Assembly: GCA_015478775.1 (NCBI GenBank)
Contig: JADMKP010000008.1
Location: 62,001 to 126,000, forward strand
DNA: 64,000 nucleotides
From: Fermentimonas sp.
GTDB lineage: Bacteria > Bacteroidota > Bacteroidia > Bacteroidales > Dysgonomonadaceae
Direction of reading: 5' to 3'
In this document: in pieces, positions 21,721 to 32,116 of the stretch
Layout: each line of letters opens with the position of its first letter
How positions within the stretch are numbered: position 1 is the first letter of the stretch
Position numbers and translations under genes: made by a program
Notes under the pieces: generated by a model
What the model saw: the letters and a program-made list of their open reading frames with translations, nothing else
Told to the model about the DNA's origin: nothing
The model's database searches: none

Positions 21721-21793
21721 ATAAAAATTATGTAATGGTTTTATAAGGATTATATAAATGTCGGGTTTGAGTATTTTAAAGGGTTATGTCTTT

Positions 21794-24700
21794 TTAAGGT
21801 GTTGGAACAATTGGCTTAATGCTACCATCTGCATTAAATTCCATTCTATCCATACAAACCTCTCTGTGAAATCCGGCTGACTCCCCCCATTTTATACCTT
21901 CGGGACGGAAGAATCTATGATAAACAATATACCACTCGTCCTTACCCTCAACTTTTAGAGTAGAATTATGTCCGGTACCAAAAATGCCATTTTCAGAACT
22001 TTTTGTCAGAATAAGGTTGTTCTTTGGAATATTAAGAGGACCAGTGGGTGAATCAGATGTTGCATATCTAACTCTGTAATCTTCACTGCGTGTATCATTT
22101 TCAGACCAAAGGAAATAATAAATTCCCGCTCTATAGAAAAGGTGAATTGCCTCACGGAATGTTCCATCTGCTGGAGTCATTACTTTTATTGTATTGTCCT
22201 TTAATGATATCATATCCTCGTTTAATTCTGCCAAAGCCATGTAACCATTACCCCAGTAAAGATAATTTTTACCTGATACAGGATCATAGAATGCATCGGG
22301 GTCTATCTCTTGCCCACCCTTAATTCCTTCAGGTTTAAATTCGATAAGAGGTTGTCCTTTGTCTACAAAAGGACCCGTTGGATCATCTGCGACAGCTACA
22401 CCAATTTTTTGAGCTGCTGTAAAATAATAGTAATACTTAAAATCGTTACCTACTTTTTTCTCAATAATACATGGTGCCCATGCATTTCTGTTAGCCCATG
22501 ATACATCCTTTTGCAAGTCTAAAATAACTCCTTCATCTTTCCAGTCGACAAGATTGCTGGATGAGAAAGTTTTAAAGTATGTACCCGACCACCCATTATA
22601 TCCATCACTAGTAGGATAAATATAATACCTGTTGGTTTTATTTGAATACATTGCGTATGGATCAGCATAATATCCTTCTATTACGGGGTTTGAGATATTT
22701 CTCATATAATTCTCGGGTTTTCCCCACTTTTGAATAATTGCATCTAGCTCATTTTGTGTAATTGGAATAATAGATCCATGGCGTGGTTTAAAATCCATAG
22801 ATATCTCATCGTCAATTATATTGAAGTTCAACAAGTCGGTACTCTCTGTAAATTGATATACTCCTTTCATATAAACATCATACATCAAAATATAAGTGTC
22901 TGAATTAATCAATTTAAATAAACTCGAACCCTCTACCGCTTCGTTTGTTTGTTGCTTATAGTCGTCATATTCAGTCCACTCACCTGACGTAAGAGAATGT
23001 ATGGTTGCCAGTTTAATCCCGTTACCATCATCCTCTGTCTTGTAAAACATATAAAATATGTCATCCTTTAGCACAATATCTCCGTCGATGCATGATTTAC
23101 CGTTTTCTGGAAGAAAAAGCGGCTTTGGCTCTCCAATAATATCAGTAAAATCGTCATTGGCATATGCATAATAAATTATATCTACACCATTACCGTGTAG
23201 CATCGACCAGTATATCATATATTTGTTTGCTTCTGGATCGTAAATGGTTTGTGGTGCCCATACTCTTTTCAGCTCATCCTGACCATCATATTTATTCTGA
23301 ATATTAATTATGCTTGAGTCCCAATTTATTAGATCTGTAGATTTAAGCATTACAAATGCCCGGTTAGATGCCCATCCTTTGCTGGATGTCATATCTGTTA
23401 CAACCATATAAAACGACTTGCCATCTTCGGTGCGCAGTATATGGGGATCTCTTACTCCACCTGTGGAACTTATATCTTTTGAATCTATTACTGGTTTATT
23501 GTTGTTAATTGTATAGTAGTTATAGGCATCATTACTTATTGCAAACCTAATAGCTTCCTCTTCAACCCTGTTGCCGGTGAAATATGTAAAAAGATATGCC
23601 ACGTAATCATTATCAGCAACTGATTTAGATAATAATCTTACTTCTGCAATCTTAGCGGTTTTACTTCCTGGCATGGCTTCAAACTTCACGGTAAGACTCT
23701 TTTCTCTTTTCAAATCCTCAGGTATTTGAATTATTGCTGTTTGCTGCACCATTCCTTTAAAACCTGTAAGTGAAAGAGATTCTACTACTCTGTCGTTAAT
23801 AATGATATCGAAGTTTCTACTTCTATCATTATTAAAATAGCTCACATAGAGATAGCGTGCTTTTTGGTTATTATTTCTCATTTCGTAGCTAAACCAACCT
23901 TCTGCCTCACGCCAGCGTGTATTTTCAAAAAGTCCCGCATCAGAATTCTCATATTTGATAAAGTGATCCGATTCAGGTTGTTGCTCACCACTTACGACTC
24001 TGTCGATGGTTGCAGAATTTAATTTCGCCTGCTCTGCCTCTTGTTTCTCTATCTCTAAACTAATTTGTTTTGCTTCGTCTTTGGTAGCTTGTGGCCAGTA
24101 AACGATATAACGTGATTCATGTAAATCGAAGAATGGAATTAACTCCATACCCTCTGAATACTTCTCGGGGTAGAGGTTTGTTAGTTTAAAAGTAAGGGGA
24201 TTTCCTTCAACAGGTTTTACGAGTGATGCAAGATCTCTTGGATCACCTATAACCATTGGTGCATCTTTTACAGGAATTTGTAATCCATGTGCAATATGAC
24301 CCCCTCTGCTATCGTCTGCAAAGAGACCTAATTGATCTTCTGTACTAGTTTTTGAAGCCAGTACAACCGGCCCATATGAAAATGAATAGTAGTTGGAGTT
24401 ATCAGGCATTTGTTCAACCTTTATACTCATTGGCATCTCTATAATTACATTATCTCCCTTTCTCCATTTTCTATCAATAGATATATAGCCATCTTTTTCA
24501 GTTGCAGGATGTTCTTTTCCATTCACTTTTACTTTTACAGTACCTTCCTCTGCCCATTCGGGATAACGTAGTTTAAGGATGAAACTTGTTCTTCTACGAG
24601 GATTAACTTTTATCTCCGTTTTAGCCTCATAAGGAAAGTTATTAATCTGTACTATCTCTGTTCTTTTGTCCTCCCAATTTAGTTGAGAAGGGATGAAAAG

Positions 24701-25990
24701 GTTCACATACAATTCATCATCTGTATGTGAATAAATCATACTTCCGTATTTTGAGTGATTCTCTATTCCTGAGCCTACACAACACCACATGCTTGTATGA
24801 GGTTGTGAATATACGCGGTAATGGCCGGGCCTCATTTGTGTAAAATAAACCAGTCCACCCGTTTCAGGGTTCTGAGTTGAAAGTATATGGTTATAAAGAG
24901 CTCTTTCGTAATAATCGATATACCTTTTATCTTTTGTTGATTTGAAAAGCATTTCAGAAAGACGAAGCATATTATGGGTATTACATGTTTCTGGTCCTTC
25001 AATACTTGAAATCATGCCTGAGAAATCATTAGTAGGGTTAAAATGTTCCGAAACACTATTGCCTCCAATAGATATTGAGCGTTCGTTTACAACCCTGTCC
25101 CAAAAATAACTAGATGCTTTATCCCACGATTGATTATTTTCTAGATCTGCAATTCTCTTGAATCCTAATACTTTAGGTATCTGAGTGTTGGCGTGCATTC
25201 CGGTAAGAATGTCCTTTTCTTCTAAAAGAGGATTAAGTATATGGTGATGAGAGAATTTACGGGCCAACTCAATATACTTTTTGTCTCCAGTTATAGCAGC
25301 AACATCTGCAAAGGTTTCATTTAAACCACCATGTTCGCTTCTGAGCATATCTTGCATTTGTTCCTCCGTCAAATTGTCTGTTAATTCAATAGCCCAATCA
25401 GCCATTTTTATCAACATCACTTTTGCTTCATCTATCCCTGCAATAAGAAATGCATCTCTCAAACCTGCATAGGTTTTGTGAATATTATATAGGGGTACCC
25501 ATTTACTATTAAGACTAAATCCTGCGGCCTCAATTTTTCCCGATGAAATATCTTTCCACATCTCATTCCCTCCAGGTACACCACCTATATAACCATTTCC
25601 ATTAGCATCTTGAGCTTTTTTTAGCTCACTAAGCATGTAGGTTAATCGTTCACCAATTTCTTGATCTGCAGTAGATGCATACATCAGAGAGAGTGCAGAT
25701 AAATAGTGTCCACCAATATGTCCGTCGAGTCCACTATTTTCCCAATTGCCATAACTTTCTGCTTTAGGGGTTAACCCTGCTTCCCTCAAAAAAGGAGCTA
25801 GTAGTTTATCTGCATCCATCTCAAGTAGATACTTCTTATTAAGATCTTCTGCAGTTTTAAAAGGGCTATCGAGCAACCTTATATCTTCTAAACTGAAATA
25901 ATTTAACTCGCTTTTGTTCTGTGCATCAAGAAAAGTTGCACAGAAGAGAGCTATTATCACCCAGCTTAATTTTCTATAATTAATTGTCAT
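21794..25990 (-). CDS. Exported tri-catalytic arabinosidase: GH127 - GH43 - GH43
   Basis: This 1398-residue protein carries three glycosidase modules. A signal peptide ends near residue 23 (TFLDAQNK). Residues about 30-640 form a GH127 (DUF1680) beta-L-arabinofuranosidase; the zinc/nucleophile cluster is visible as Glu334 and Cys336 in GPETCNTHN and Cys403-Cys404 in MWCCVGSG, matching Glu338, Cys340, Cys417 and Cys418 of the studied enzyme HypBA1. A DUF6805-like beta domain follows (about 640-790). Residues about 800-1085 are a GH43 five-bladed propeller with Asp in GGVRDPHI, Asp in CIDGDIVL and Glu in AVEGSSLF. Residues about 1097-1398 are a second GH43 with Asp1110 in GYYADPY, Asp1230 in QEIDPDAF and Glu1280 in FREAIHLF. 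All three modules keep their catalytic residues. It sits 29 bp downstream of the propeller-GH51 gene in the arabinose operon. Confidence 0.92.
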   Translation of the reverse strand: MTINYRKLSWVIIALFCATFLDAQNKSELNYFSLEDIRLLDSPFKTAEDLNKKYLLEMDADKLLAPFLREAGLTPKAESYGNWENSGLDGHIGGHYLSALSLMYASTADQEIGERLTYMLSELKKAQDANGNGYIGGVPGGNEMWKDISSGKIEAAGFSLNSKWVPLYNIHKTYAGLRDAFLIAGIDEAKVMLIKMADWAIELTDNLTEEQMQDMLRSEHGGLNETFADVAAITGDKKYIELARKFSHHHILNPLLEEKDILTGMHANTQIPKVLGFKRIADLENNQSWDKASSYFWDRVVNERSISIGGNSVSEHFNPTNDFSGMISSIEGPETCNTHNMLRLSEMLFKSTKDKRYIDYYERALYNHILSTQNPETGGLVYFTQMRPGHYRVYSQPHTSMWCCVGSGIENHSKYGSMIYSHTDDELYVNLFIPSQLNWEDKRTEIVQINNFPYEAKTEIKVNPRRRTSFILKLRYPEWAEEGTVKVKVNGKEHPATEKDGYISIDRKWRKGDNVIIEMPMSIKVEQMPDNSNYYSFSYGPVVLASKTSTEDQLGLFADDSRGGHIAHGLQIPVKDAPMVIGDPRDLASLVKPVEGNPLTFKLTNLYPEKYSEGMELIPFFDLHESRYIVYWPQATKDEAKQISLEIEKQEAEQAKLNSATIDRVVSGEQQPESDHFIKYENSDAGLFENTRWREAEGWFSYEMRNNNQKARYLYVSYFNNDRSRNFDIIINDRVVESLSLTGFKGMVQQTAIIQIPEDLKREKSLTVKFEAMPGSKTAKIAEVRLLSKSVADNDYVAYLFTYFTGNRVEEEAIRFAISNDAYNYYTINNNKPVIDSKDISSTGGVRDPHILRTEDGKSFYMVVTDMTSSKGWASNRAFVMLKSTDLINWDSSIINIQNKYDGQDELKRVWAPQTIYDPEANKYMIYWSMLHGNGVDIIYYAYANDDFTDIIGEPKPLFLPENGKSCIDGDIVLKDDIFYMFYKTEDDGNGIKLATIHSLTSGEWTEYDDYKQQTNEAVEGSSLFKLINSDTYILMYDVYMKGVYQFTESTDLLNFNIIDDEISMDFKPRHGSIIPITQNELDAIIQKWGKPENYMRNISNPVIEGYYADPYAMYSNKTNRYYIYPTSDGYNGWSGTYFKTFSSSNLVDWKDEGVILDLQKDVSWANRNAWAPCIIEKKVGNDFKYYYYFTAAQKIGVAVADDPTGPFVDKGQPLIEFKPEGIKGGQEIDPDAFYDPVSGKNYLYWGNGYMALAELNEDMISLKDNTIKVMTPADGTFREAIHLFYRAGIYYFLWSENDTRSEDYRVRYATSDSPTGPLNIPKNNLILTKSSENGIFGTGHNSTLKVEGKDEWYIVYHRFFRPEGIKWGESAGFHREVCMDRMEFNADGSIKPIVPTP

Positions 25991-26019
25991 AATTTAAATT
26001 TGATAGTTTTATCAAAATG

Positions 26020-28614
26020 TTATTGTATAGTGTTGAACCTAAGTATTGTAAGAGAGTAGGGAGGCAATGTGTTTTGCTCCTCAAACTTTATTGTACTGGT
26101 TATAGGTTTGGCTTCTCTATCATCTGGAGTACCTGTAAGTACGCTTTTTTCTACTGTCTCATTTGCAATATTCAATTCAGACATATCTAAAGTAGTATTT
26201 ACTTCAACAGGAAGAAGGTTTACGATTTTTACAATAATATCTCCTGTCTTGCTATCACGAACTATAGATTTAGCTATTCGTTTTGAAACAGCATCCAATT
26301 GGTTAGAAAGTTCTATGCTACTTGATATATACTCATCTCCTATGTTATTACCAAAGAGTTGTTGTACCCAGTACCCAACAGTTGGTTTTACTTCTGTACT
26401 GTTAAAATAGATGAGATTTGGATTCCATTGTGTAAATCCTTCTCTTGCTAGAAGTGGTGCGTATGACGTCATTATTACAATATCTCCATTTCTCTCAATA
26501 TTACATAAATGAAGTGCTTCGGTAAGTGCAGTTTCAATATTATTTGGTCTTCCTGGAAGATGTGCAGCATATTCTCCTAAATACACTTTAGATCTCGAAC
26601 GACTGTATTTGTCGTAGAAATCTTGATTATGTATATACCAACCAGGAGGATTATAGTAGTGTTCATCTACAATTTGAATTTCAAGTTGGTCGGCCAAATC
26701 CCATCCTTCTCTATAGTCAGTGCCTTCGTAGAAGGGGCCTACAGTACCAATTACCGTTATCTCGGGATGTTTATCTTTTACAGCATTATATATCATTGTA
26801 AAACGTTCTTCAAAGATGTCTGTAATAAGGTCTTCGTTGCCAACACCAATATATTTCAAGTTGAACGGTTTTGGGTGACCGGCCTCAGCTCTTTTGCTCC
26901 CCCATTCACTTTTCACATCACCATTTGCATACTCTATTAAATCAAGTATGTCCTGAACATAATCATCCATTTCACTCATGGGGATTCCCCCCTGTTGACC
27001 ACCCAACGCGCATGCATGATGGGCTGAGTTTTGACAGGGTACTCCGGCTGCCACAATAGGTATTGGCTCAGCTCCAATATCAGCACAGAACTGAAAATAC
27101 TCGTAATAGCCTAAGCCGTATGATTGATGATAGTTCCAAATATTTCGTTGCGGTATACGTTCCTCAATAGGACCAATTGTGTGTTTCCAGTGATAAATGT
27201 TATTAAGTCCATCACCATGTGCTACACAACCTCCAGGGAAACGCACGAAACTTGGTTTCATATCAGCAAGTGTTTGTGCTAAATCTGCTCTAAGTCCATT
27301 TTTATGACCTTTAAACGTCTTTTGAGGAAATAATGAAATTATGTCCAAGTCTACTCTACCTTTAAATTGTGGTTCAATTACTAGTCGAGCATCAATAATT
27401 GATTTAGCTACAGTTAGTACAATTTCATATTTCTTCCAATTTTTGTTTAATCTTCCTGTATGTGATTCTGCAACTATGTTGCCATCTTTATCAATTAGTT
27501 TTACAAGAAGACGTCCTGTTTTTATCTCAGGAGAGCGAGCAAATGTAGAAAAGTTATATGATTCTCCTGCTGTTACCGGTATACCATCAAAGCCTTCATT
27601 CACTAGTGCTACATTTTCACCATCTGCTTTAAGAATTGCATAATGCTTATTATTTGTGTGTACAGGCGATTCTGTGCTTATTTGGAACGACTCAGCATTG
27701 AGAACAGACCATGCTTTTTTGCTGTTCCAGCTGTGATCTCTATGTAGTTTGTCTGCCAGATCATATTCAAAACCTCTGTTTTGCACCAGTTCTGCATACA
27801 AACCCCCGTCGGCTGCATAGTTTATATCTTCATAAAAGATACCCATGAGTAAATCGCTAATTTTCTTGTTTTTAGACGCTTCTGCTTTAATTACAGCATC
27901 AATAGGTTTTAGATTAGCAAAACGCTCTATATCCCCTCGCGTTGTCTCAGCATAGAGAATGCCTTTATACGCATTTAATTGATGATTTTGAATTAGATTT
28001 TCTACTGTTTCCCAATTTACTTTATGAACTGTTCCACTTTCATATCTATTTGAAATTAAAATCTCCTGTCTGATATCTTTTATGTTTGAAGCAGGTGTCG
28101 TATCACCGTAATCTTTAAAGTTTTTTGTGTTTACAGCATAAGCGCTTTCACCATTTTCAGTTTTACTTAACCACGATATGGTATAAGTGTTATTATTCTT
28201 GTTAAAAGTAATTACTGGTGATATTATATTGCCATTAGGCATTAACAACGGATAAGATTGTCGTCCCCACTCTATAAGATCAGGTGTACTTGTATAGGCA
28301 AATGCACCATCTGTTTCGTTTAGGCTCCATACAGAATGCCACATACCATCGTTTGACCGAAAAAGAAACGGTGTAATCATTCTTTTTTGTGAGCCCCAAC
28401 TGCCATAGTCGCTTTTAACATAACTATGCTTTGGTCCTATGGGATGCCATTCACCCTTATCGAGACTCCAAGCGAAATGGAGCCCGTTATGATTATTATT
28501 CTCTATTGTTGAGTATGCAAATATATACGCCGAATCCGGCTCATTGGCATACATATTTTGCAACAGTATTGACTGTAAAAATACAATCAACACTGTGAAT
28601 ATTTTATGATTCAT
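26020..28614 (-). CDS. Exported arabinofuranosidase: N-terminal propeller-like module plus GH51
   Basis: The 864-residue protein has a signal peptide ending about residue 24 (QNMYANEPDS). Residues about 28-215 resemble part of a GH43/GH32-type beta-propeller (HFAWSLDKGEWHPIG, FLFRSNDGMWHSVWSLNE, ISWLSKTENG), too short for a full five-bladed domain and without an obvious catalytic set, so it may bind sugars. A GH51 domain follows, starting LLMGIFYEDINYAADGGLYAEL, with an inserted CBM4/9-like sandwich as in the 19551-21515 protein. The acid/base is Glu594 in GVGNEDL and the nucleophile is Glu681 in YLGEYAAH. The gene lies 32 bp downstream of araB. It probably removes alpha-L-arabinofuranosyl groups in the periplasm or outside. 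Confidence 0.88.
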   Translation of the reverse strand: MNHKIFTVLIVFLQSILLQNMYANEPDSAYIFAYSTIENNNHNGLHFAWSLDKGEWHPIGPKHSYVKSDYGSWGSQKRMITPFLFRSNDGMWHSVWSLNETDGAFAYTSTPDLIEWGRQSYPLLMPNGNIISPVITFNKNNNTYTISWLSKTENGESAYAVNTKNFKDYGDTTPASNIKDIRQEILISNRYESGTVHKVNWETVENLIQNHQLNAYKGILYAETTRGDIERFANLKPIDAVIKAEASKNKKISDLLMGIFYEDINYAADGGLYAELVQNRGFEYDLADKLHRDHSWNSKKAWSVLNAESFQISTESPVHTNNKHYAILKADGENVALVNEGFDGIPVTAGESYNFSTFARSPEIKTGRLLVKLIDKDGNIVAESHTGRLNKNWKKYEIVLTVAKSIIDARLVIEPQFKGRVDLDIISLFPQKTFKGHKNGLRADLAQTLADMKPSFVRFPGGCVAHGDGLNNIYHWKHTIGPIEERIPQRNIWNYHQSYGLGYYEYFQFCADIGAEPIPIVAAGVPCQNSAHHACALGGQQGGIPMSEMDDYVQDILDLIEYANGDVKSEWGSKRAEAGHPKPFNLKYIGVGNEDLITDIFEERFTMIYNAVKDKHPEITVIGTVGPFYEGTDYREGWDLADQLEIQIVDEHYYNPPGWYIHNQDFYDKYSRSRSKVYLGEYAAHLPGRPNNIETALTEALHLCNIERNGDIVIMTSYAPLLAREGFTQWNPNLIYFNSTEVKPTVGYWVQQLFGNNIGDEYISSSIELSNQLDAVSKRIAKSIVRDSKTGDIIVKIVNLLPVEVNTTLDMSELNIANETVEKSVLTGTPDDREAKPITSTIKFEEQNTLPPYSLTILRFNTIQ

Positions 28615-28646
28615 AATTTTTTAAATTAAAAACCTCAATACTAATA

Positions 28647-30323
28647 TTATAAGTTGACTACAGTGTTTTCTTCTGAAAATCTTCCTAAGCTTTGGTATTT
28701 CTTATACAATTCATTATATAATTTATGGTTTTTTTCGTTCGGATAGTATGTCTGTGCGAAACCTTGACCCATTGCGTTTTGTGCTTTCTCAACTTTGTCA
28801 TATATCCCAGCAACTACTGATGCAAACATAGCTGACCCAAAAGCACATGATTGTTCAGTTTTAGCCACCTTGATAGACATGCCAAGAACATCAGACATGG
28901 TCTGCATTACAAATGGCGACTTAAGTGATATTCCACCTATACCTATTATCTGATTTATTTTAACTCCATTTTCAATAAAACGGTCCACAATTGCTTTAGA
29001 CCCAAATGCTGTTGCTTCAACTAATGCTCTGAAAATTAGCGGTGCAGAGCTACCCAAGGTAAGGCCTGTAATAGATCCTTTTAGTAATTGATTAGCATCA
29101 GGTGTTCTACGACCGTTCATCCAGTCTGTAGCTAAAATTGTACTTTCATGCACAGATACTTTTTCAGCTTCTTTAGTTAACTCAGGAATAATAGCATTGC
29201 TAACTTCTTCAACTAGCTTTTCTTTTGTTGCTTCATCAATAAGATTTGATTTTCTGAGTATGTTTTGAAGAGGCCATTCCAACAACTTTCTATACCATGC
29301 ATAGATATCTCCAAAGCCCGATTGACCAGCTTCAAGACCTATCATACCTGGTATAACCGAGCCATCTACCTGACCACATATTCCTGGTATCAGCTTGTCG
29401 CCTATTTCTTCATAAGGAACAGCCATAATATCACAAGTTGATGTGCCAATCACTCGTACAAAATCACCTGGTTTAACTTCTACACCTACAGCACCCATAT
29501 GGCAATCGAAGGCACCAACAGCAACAGCTACATTAGTAGTTAGTCCCAGTCTTTCTGCCCATTCCGATGTTAGATTGCCTACTTTGACGTCACTAGGAAA
29601 AGTGTCTTTAAATAACCTCGAGCGATATCCCGCAAGCAGAGGGTCTAGTTTTGTAAGAAATCCTTCAGATGGGAGTCCTCCCCACGATTCGTGCCACATA
29701 GCCTTATGTCCTGCTGCGCATCGGCTTCTGAGCATGGTTTCAGGTTTTGTTTTACCTGTTATTAGGGCAGGCAACCAATCACATACTTCTACCCAAGAGT
29801 ATGCAACATTTCGCACCTTATCATCTTCACGCAGTACATGCAGCATTTTTGCCCATACCCATTCAGATGAGTATATACCTCCTTCGTATGCGGTATAATC
29901 TATTTCCCAATTTTTAGCAAGTGTGTTTATTTCATCTGCTTCCTTTACGGCTGTATGATCCTTCCAAAGTACAAACATCGCGTTAGGATTTTCTGCAAAT
30001 TCTGGTAATAATGCTAATGGAGTTCCTTCTTTATCTGTAAGAGCAGGCGTAGAACCTGTAGTGTCAAATCCTATCCCAACAACGTTCTCCGCAGTACCAG
30101 AAGGTGCTTTAGAAATCGCCTCAAGGATAGATTCCTCCAGAACTTCCATATAATCTAATGGATGTTGTCTGTATTTGTTGGCTTTTGGATCACTATATTT
30201 TCCTTCCTTCCAGCGAGGATAATATTTAACTGATGTTGATATTTCATTACCATTAGATGCATCAGCAATAATTGCACGGCATGAATCTGAGCCGTAGTCT
30301 AAACCAATTACATATTTTTTCAT
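28647..30323 (-). CDS. araB: L-ribulokinase
   Basis: AraB phosphorylates L-ribulose to L-ribulose 5-phosphate with ATP, the second step of L-arabinose use. The FGGY-family kinase fold is clear: YVIGLDYGSDSCRAII at the N-terminus, VGIGFDTTGSTPAL, FVLWKDHTA, the catalytic Asp in AVAVGAFDCHMGAVG, the ATP-site segment VIGTSTCDIM and GIGGISLKSPFVMQTMSDV. It is 558 residues from the ATG at 30323. In-frame ATG (30329) and TTG (30350) lie upstream; 30323 gives the closest N-terminus to known AraB. It follows araA after about 250 bp that contain hairpins, and precedes the propeller-GH51 gene by 32 bp. Confidence 0.95.
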   Translation of the reverse strand: MKKYVIGLDYGSDSCRAIIADASNGNEISTSVKYYPRWKEGKYSDPKANKYRQHPLDYMEVLEESILEAISKAPSGTAENVVGIGFDTTGSTPALTDKEGTPLALLPEFAENPNAMFVLWKDHTAVKEADEINTLAKNWEIDYTAYEGGIYSSEWVWAKMLHVLREDDKVRNVAYSWVEVCDWLPALITGKTKPETMLRSRCAAGHKAMWHESWGGLPSEGFLTKLDPLLAGYRSRLFKDTFPSDVKVGNLTSEWAERLGLTTNVAVAVGAFDCHMGAVGVEVKPGDFVRVIGTSTCDIMAVPYEEIGDKLIPGICGQVDGSVIPGMIGLEAGQSGFGDIYAWYRKLLEWPLQNILRKSNLIDEATKEKLVEEVSNAIIPELTKEAEKVSVHESTILATDWMNGRRTPDANQLLKGSITGLTLGSSAPLIFRALVEATAFGSKAIVDRFIENGVKINQIIGIGGISLKSPFVMQTMSDVLGMSIKVAKTEQSCAFGSAMFASVVAGIYDKVEKAQNAMGQGFAQTYYPNEKNHKLYNELYKKYQSLGRFSEENTVVNL

Positions 30324-30464
30324 AATCATATTCACTTGTTTGTTTTTCAAATTAGGGTTTTAATAGCTAGAATCATGTATGATAACAATACTGCTCCTTT
30401 TACATAACACCGTGTCGTCAGAAGATCATACAATCACTCCACGCCCTGTAATAAAAAGATAGTA

Positions 30465-30537
30465 GGTGCACTCCTGTTTAATTAAAACATGATCATGCAC
30501 CCCTTTTCTATCATGTGACGTGTAGGAGGCACGCCAC
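30465..30537 (-). promoter_or_regulatory. Hairpins in the araA-araB intercistronic region
   Basis: The transcript (minus strand) can form an 8-bp hairpin GTGGCGTG/CACGTCAC with one G-U pair (30515-30537, 7-nt loop) and then an interrupted stem GGTGCA/TGCACC (30465-30501) around a TGTTT/AAACA inner stem. Neither is followed by a convincing T tract. They could set araA:araB ratios by RNA processing or stability. The function is inferred. Confidence 0.45.
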
Positions 30538-30572
30538 AGTAAGAGTAATTCTGTTTCTTTTCAATATATAGT

Positions 30573-32078
30573 TTATTGTAGTGATTTATTCAACAGATAA
30601 TACACCTCGTTAACTTTAAGTTCAAACTTAAGTTTGTTAATTGTAGTATCATTATCTATTGTAACTAGCTCAATACCAGCTATCTCTGCATAATCCTCAA
30701 AAAATTCATTCGTAAGTGCATAGCTAAAAGCAGAGTGGTGTGTACCACCTGCATAAATCCAAGATGCAGCACCAATTTCTAAGTTAGGCTGTGGTATCCA
30801 AAGTGAACTGGCAACAGGAAGTTTAGGTAATTCTGCCTCAGGTTCAATAACATCAACATTGTTTACAATCATTCTGAAACGATTACCCATATCTACAATT
30901 GTTGCAGCAATTCCTGAGCCCTCATTAGCAGTAAAGACTAAACGTGCTGGATCATTTTTACCCCCAATTCCCAATGGATGAACTTCTAAACGAGGTTTCT
31001 GAGAGGTAATTGCAGGAGATATTTCAAGCATATGCGATTGTAAAATAGCACTCTTTTCTCCATTAAAATGATATGTATAATCTTCTAGGAATGAGCTACC
31101 TCCTTCAAGCCCCTTAGACATAACCCATACAGTACGCAAAAGTGCAGCAGTTTTCCAGTCACCTTCTGCGCCAAACCCATATCCTTCTGCCATTAATCTT
31201 TGGCTTGCAAGACCCGGAAGCTGATCTAATCCATGCAAAGCATCGAAATTAGTAGTAAAAGCTTTAGCATTCTTATCCTTTAAGAAACGGCGTAGTGCAA
31301 TTTCAATTCTTGCTGCTTCACGTACCTGGCCATGATCTTTTGCGTCTTTTTTACAGTTATCAGCAAATGAATAAAGCTTCTCATATTCTAATACAAGATC
31401 ATCTACTTCACCTTCAGTAACTTTATCTTGATAAGCTACAAGATCTCCTATACCATAATAATCAACGTGGTATCCCAAACGGAGCTCTGCTTCCAGACGA
31501 TCACCATCAGTAACCGCAACATTATTCATGTTATCACCAAATCGAACAATAACCATATCCTGAGCATCTGCCCAAGCGGCGGCTACACGCATCCATACAT
31601 TTATTCTTTCCTGTACTTTTGCATCCGACCAATGTCCAACAATTACTTTTCTGTTTTTACGCATCCTGCTCACCATATGACCAAACTCACGGTCTCCATG
31701 TGCAGACTGGTTTAAATTCATAAAATCCATGTCAATCTCACTCCATGGAATTTCTTTGTTGAATTGTGTATGTAAGTGGAGTAGAGGTTTATTATAGTTC
31801 TGTAATCCTTTTATCCACATTTTTGCAGGTGAGAAAGTATGCATCCAAGTGATAACACCTACACATTCCGGTGCACTGTTTGCATCTTTAAAAACCTTTT
31901 CTACTTCCTTCGAAGAGTTAGCAGTTCCTTTATAAACTACTTTTACTGGTAGAGTTCCCGCATCATTTAAACCCTGCACTATCTTCTCAGAATGTGCATT
32001 AACAGTTATTACTGCGTCTCCACCATATAGAAGTTGAGCTCCTGTAACGAACCATACTTCTTGATTTTTGTATTCCAT
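30573..32078 (-). CDS. araA: L-arabinose isomerase
   Basis: AraA interconverts L-arabinose and L-ribulose with a divalent metal ion in the cytoplasm. The 501-residue protein begins NQEVWFVTGAQLLYGGDAV, the family hallmark. The catalytic glutamates lie in GFGAEGDWKTAAL and in the following GSSFLEDYTYHF, and metal-binding histidines are in the YHF and GGTHHSAF segments. Length and domains are complete. It follows araD by 38 bp and is followed by the 222-bp hairpin-containing gap before the araB frame. Confidence 0.97.
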   Translation of the reverse strand: MEYKNQEVWFVTGAQLLYGGDAVITVNAHSEKIVQGLNDAGTLPVKVVYKGTANSSKEVEKVFKDANSAPECVGVITWMHTFSPAKMWIKGLQNYNKPLLHLHTQFNKEIPWSEIDMDFMNLNQSAHGDREFGHMVSRMRKNRKVIVGHWSDAKVQERINVWMRVAAAWADAQDMVIVRFGDNMNNVAVTDGDRLEAELRLGYHVDYYGIGDLVAYQDKVTEGEVDDLVLEYEKLYSFADNCKKDAKDHGQVREAARIEIALRRFLKDKNAKAFTTNFDALHGLDQLPGLASQRLMAEGYGFGAEGDWKTAALLRTVWVMSKGLEGGSSFLEDYTYHFNGEKSAILQSHMLEISPAITSQKPRLEVHPLGIGGKNDPARLVFTANEGSGIAATIVDMGNRFRMIVNNVDVIEPEAELPKLPVASSLWIPQPNLEIGAASWIYAGGTHHSAFSYALTNEFFEDYAEIAGIELVTIDNDTTINKLKFELKVNEVYYLLNKSLQ

Positions 32079-32116
32079 AATTTTAATGATTTAATTTGTT
32101 TTATTTTCACTTTGAT

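Noticed and set aside
29443-29898. 151-codon frame on plus strand
   Set aside because: It is a shadow of araB, where the kinase motifs lie on the opposite strand.
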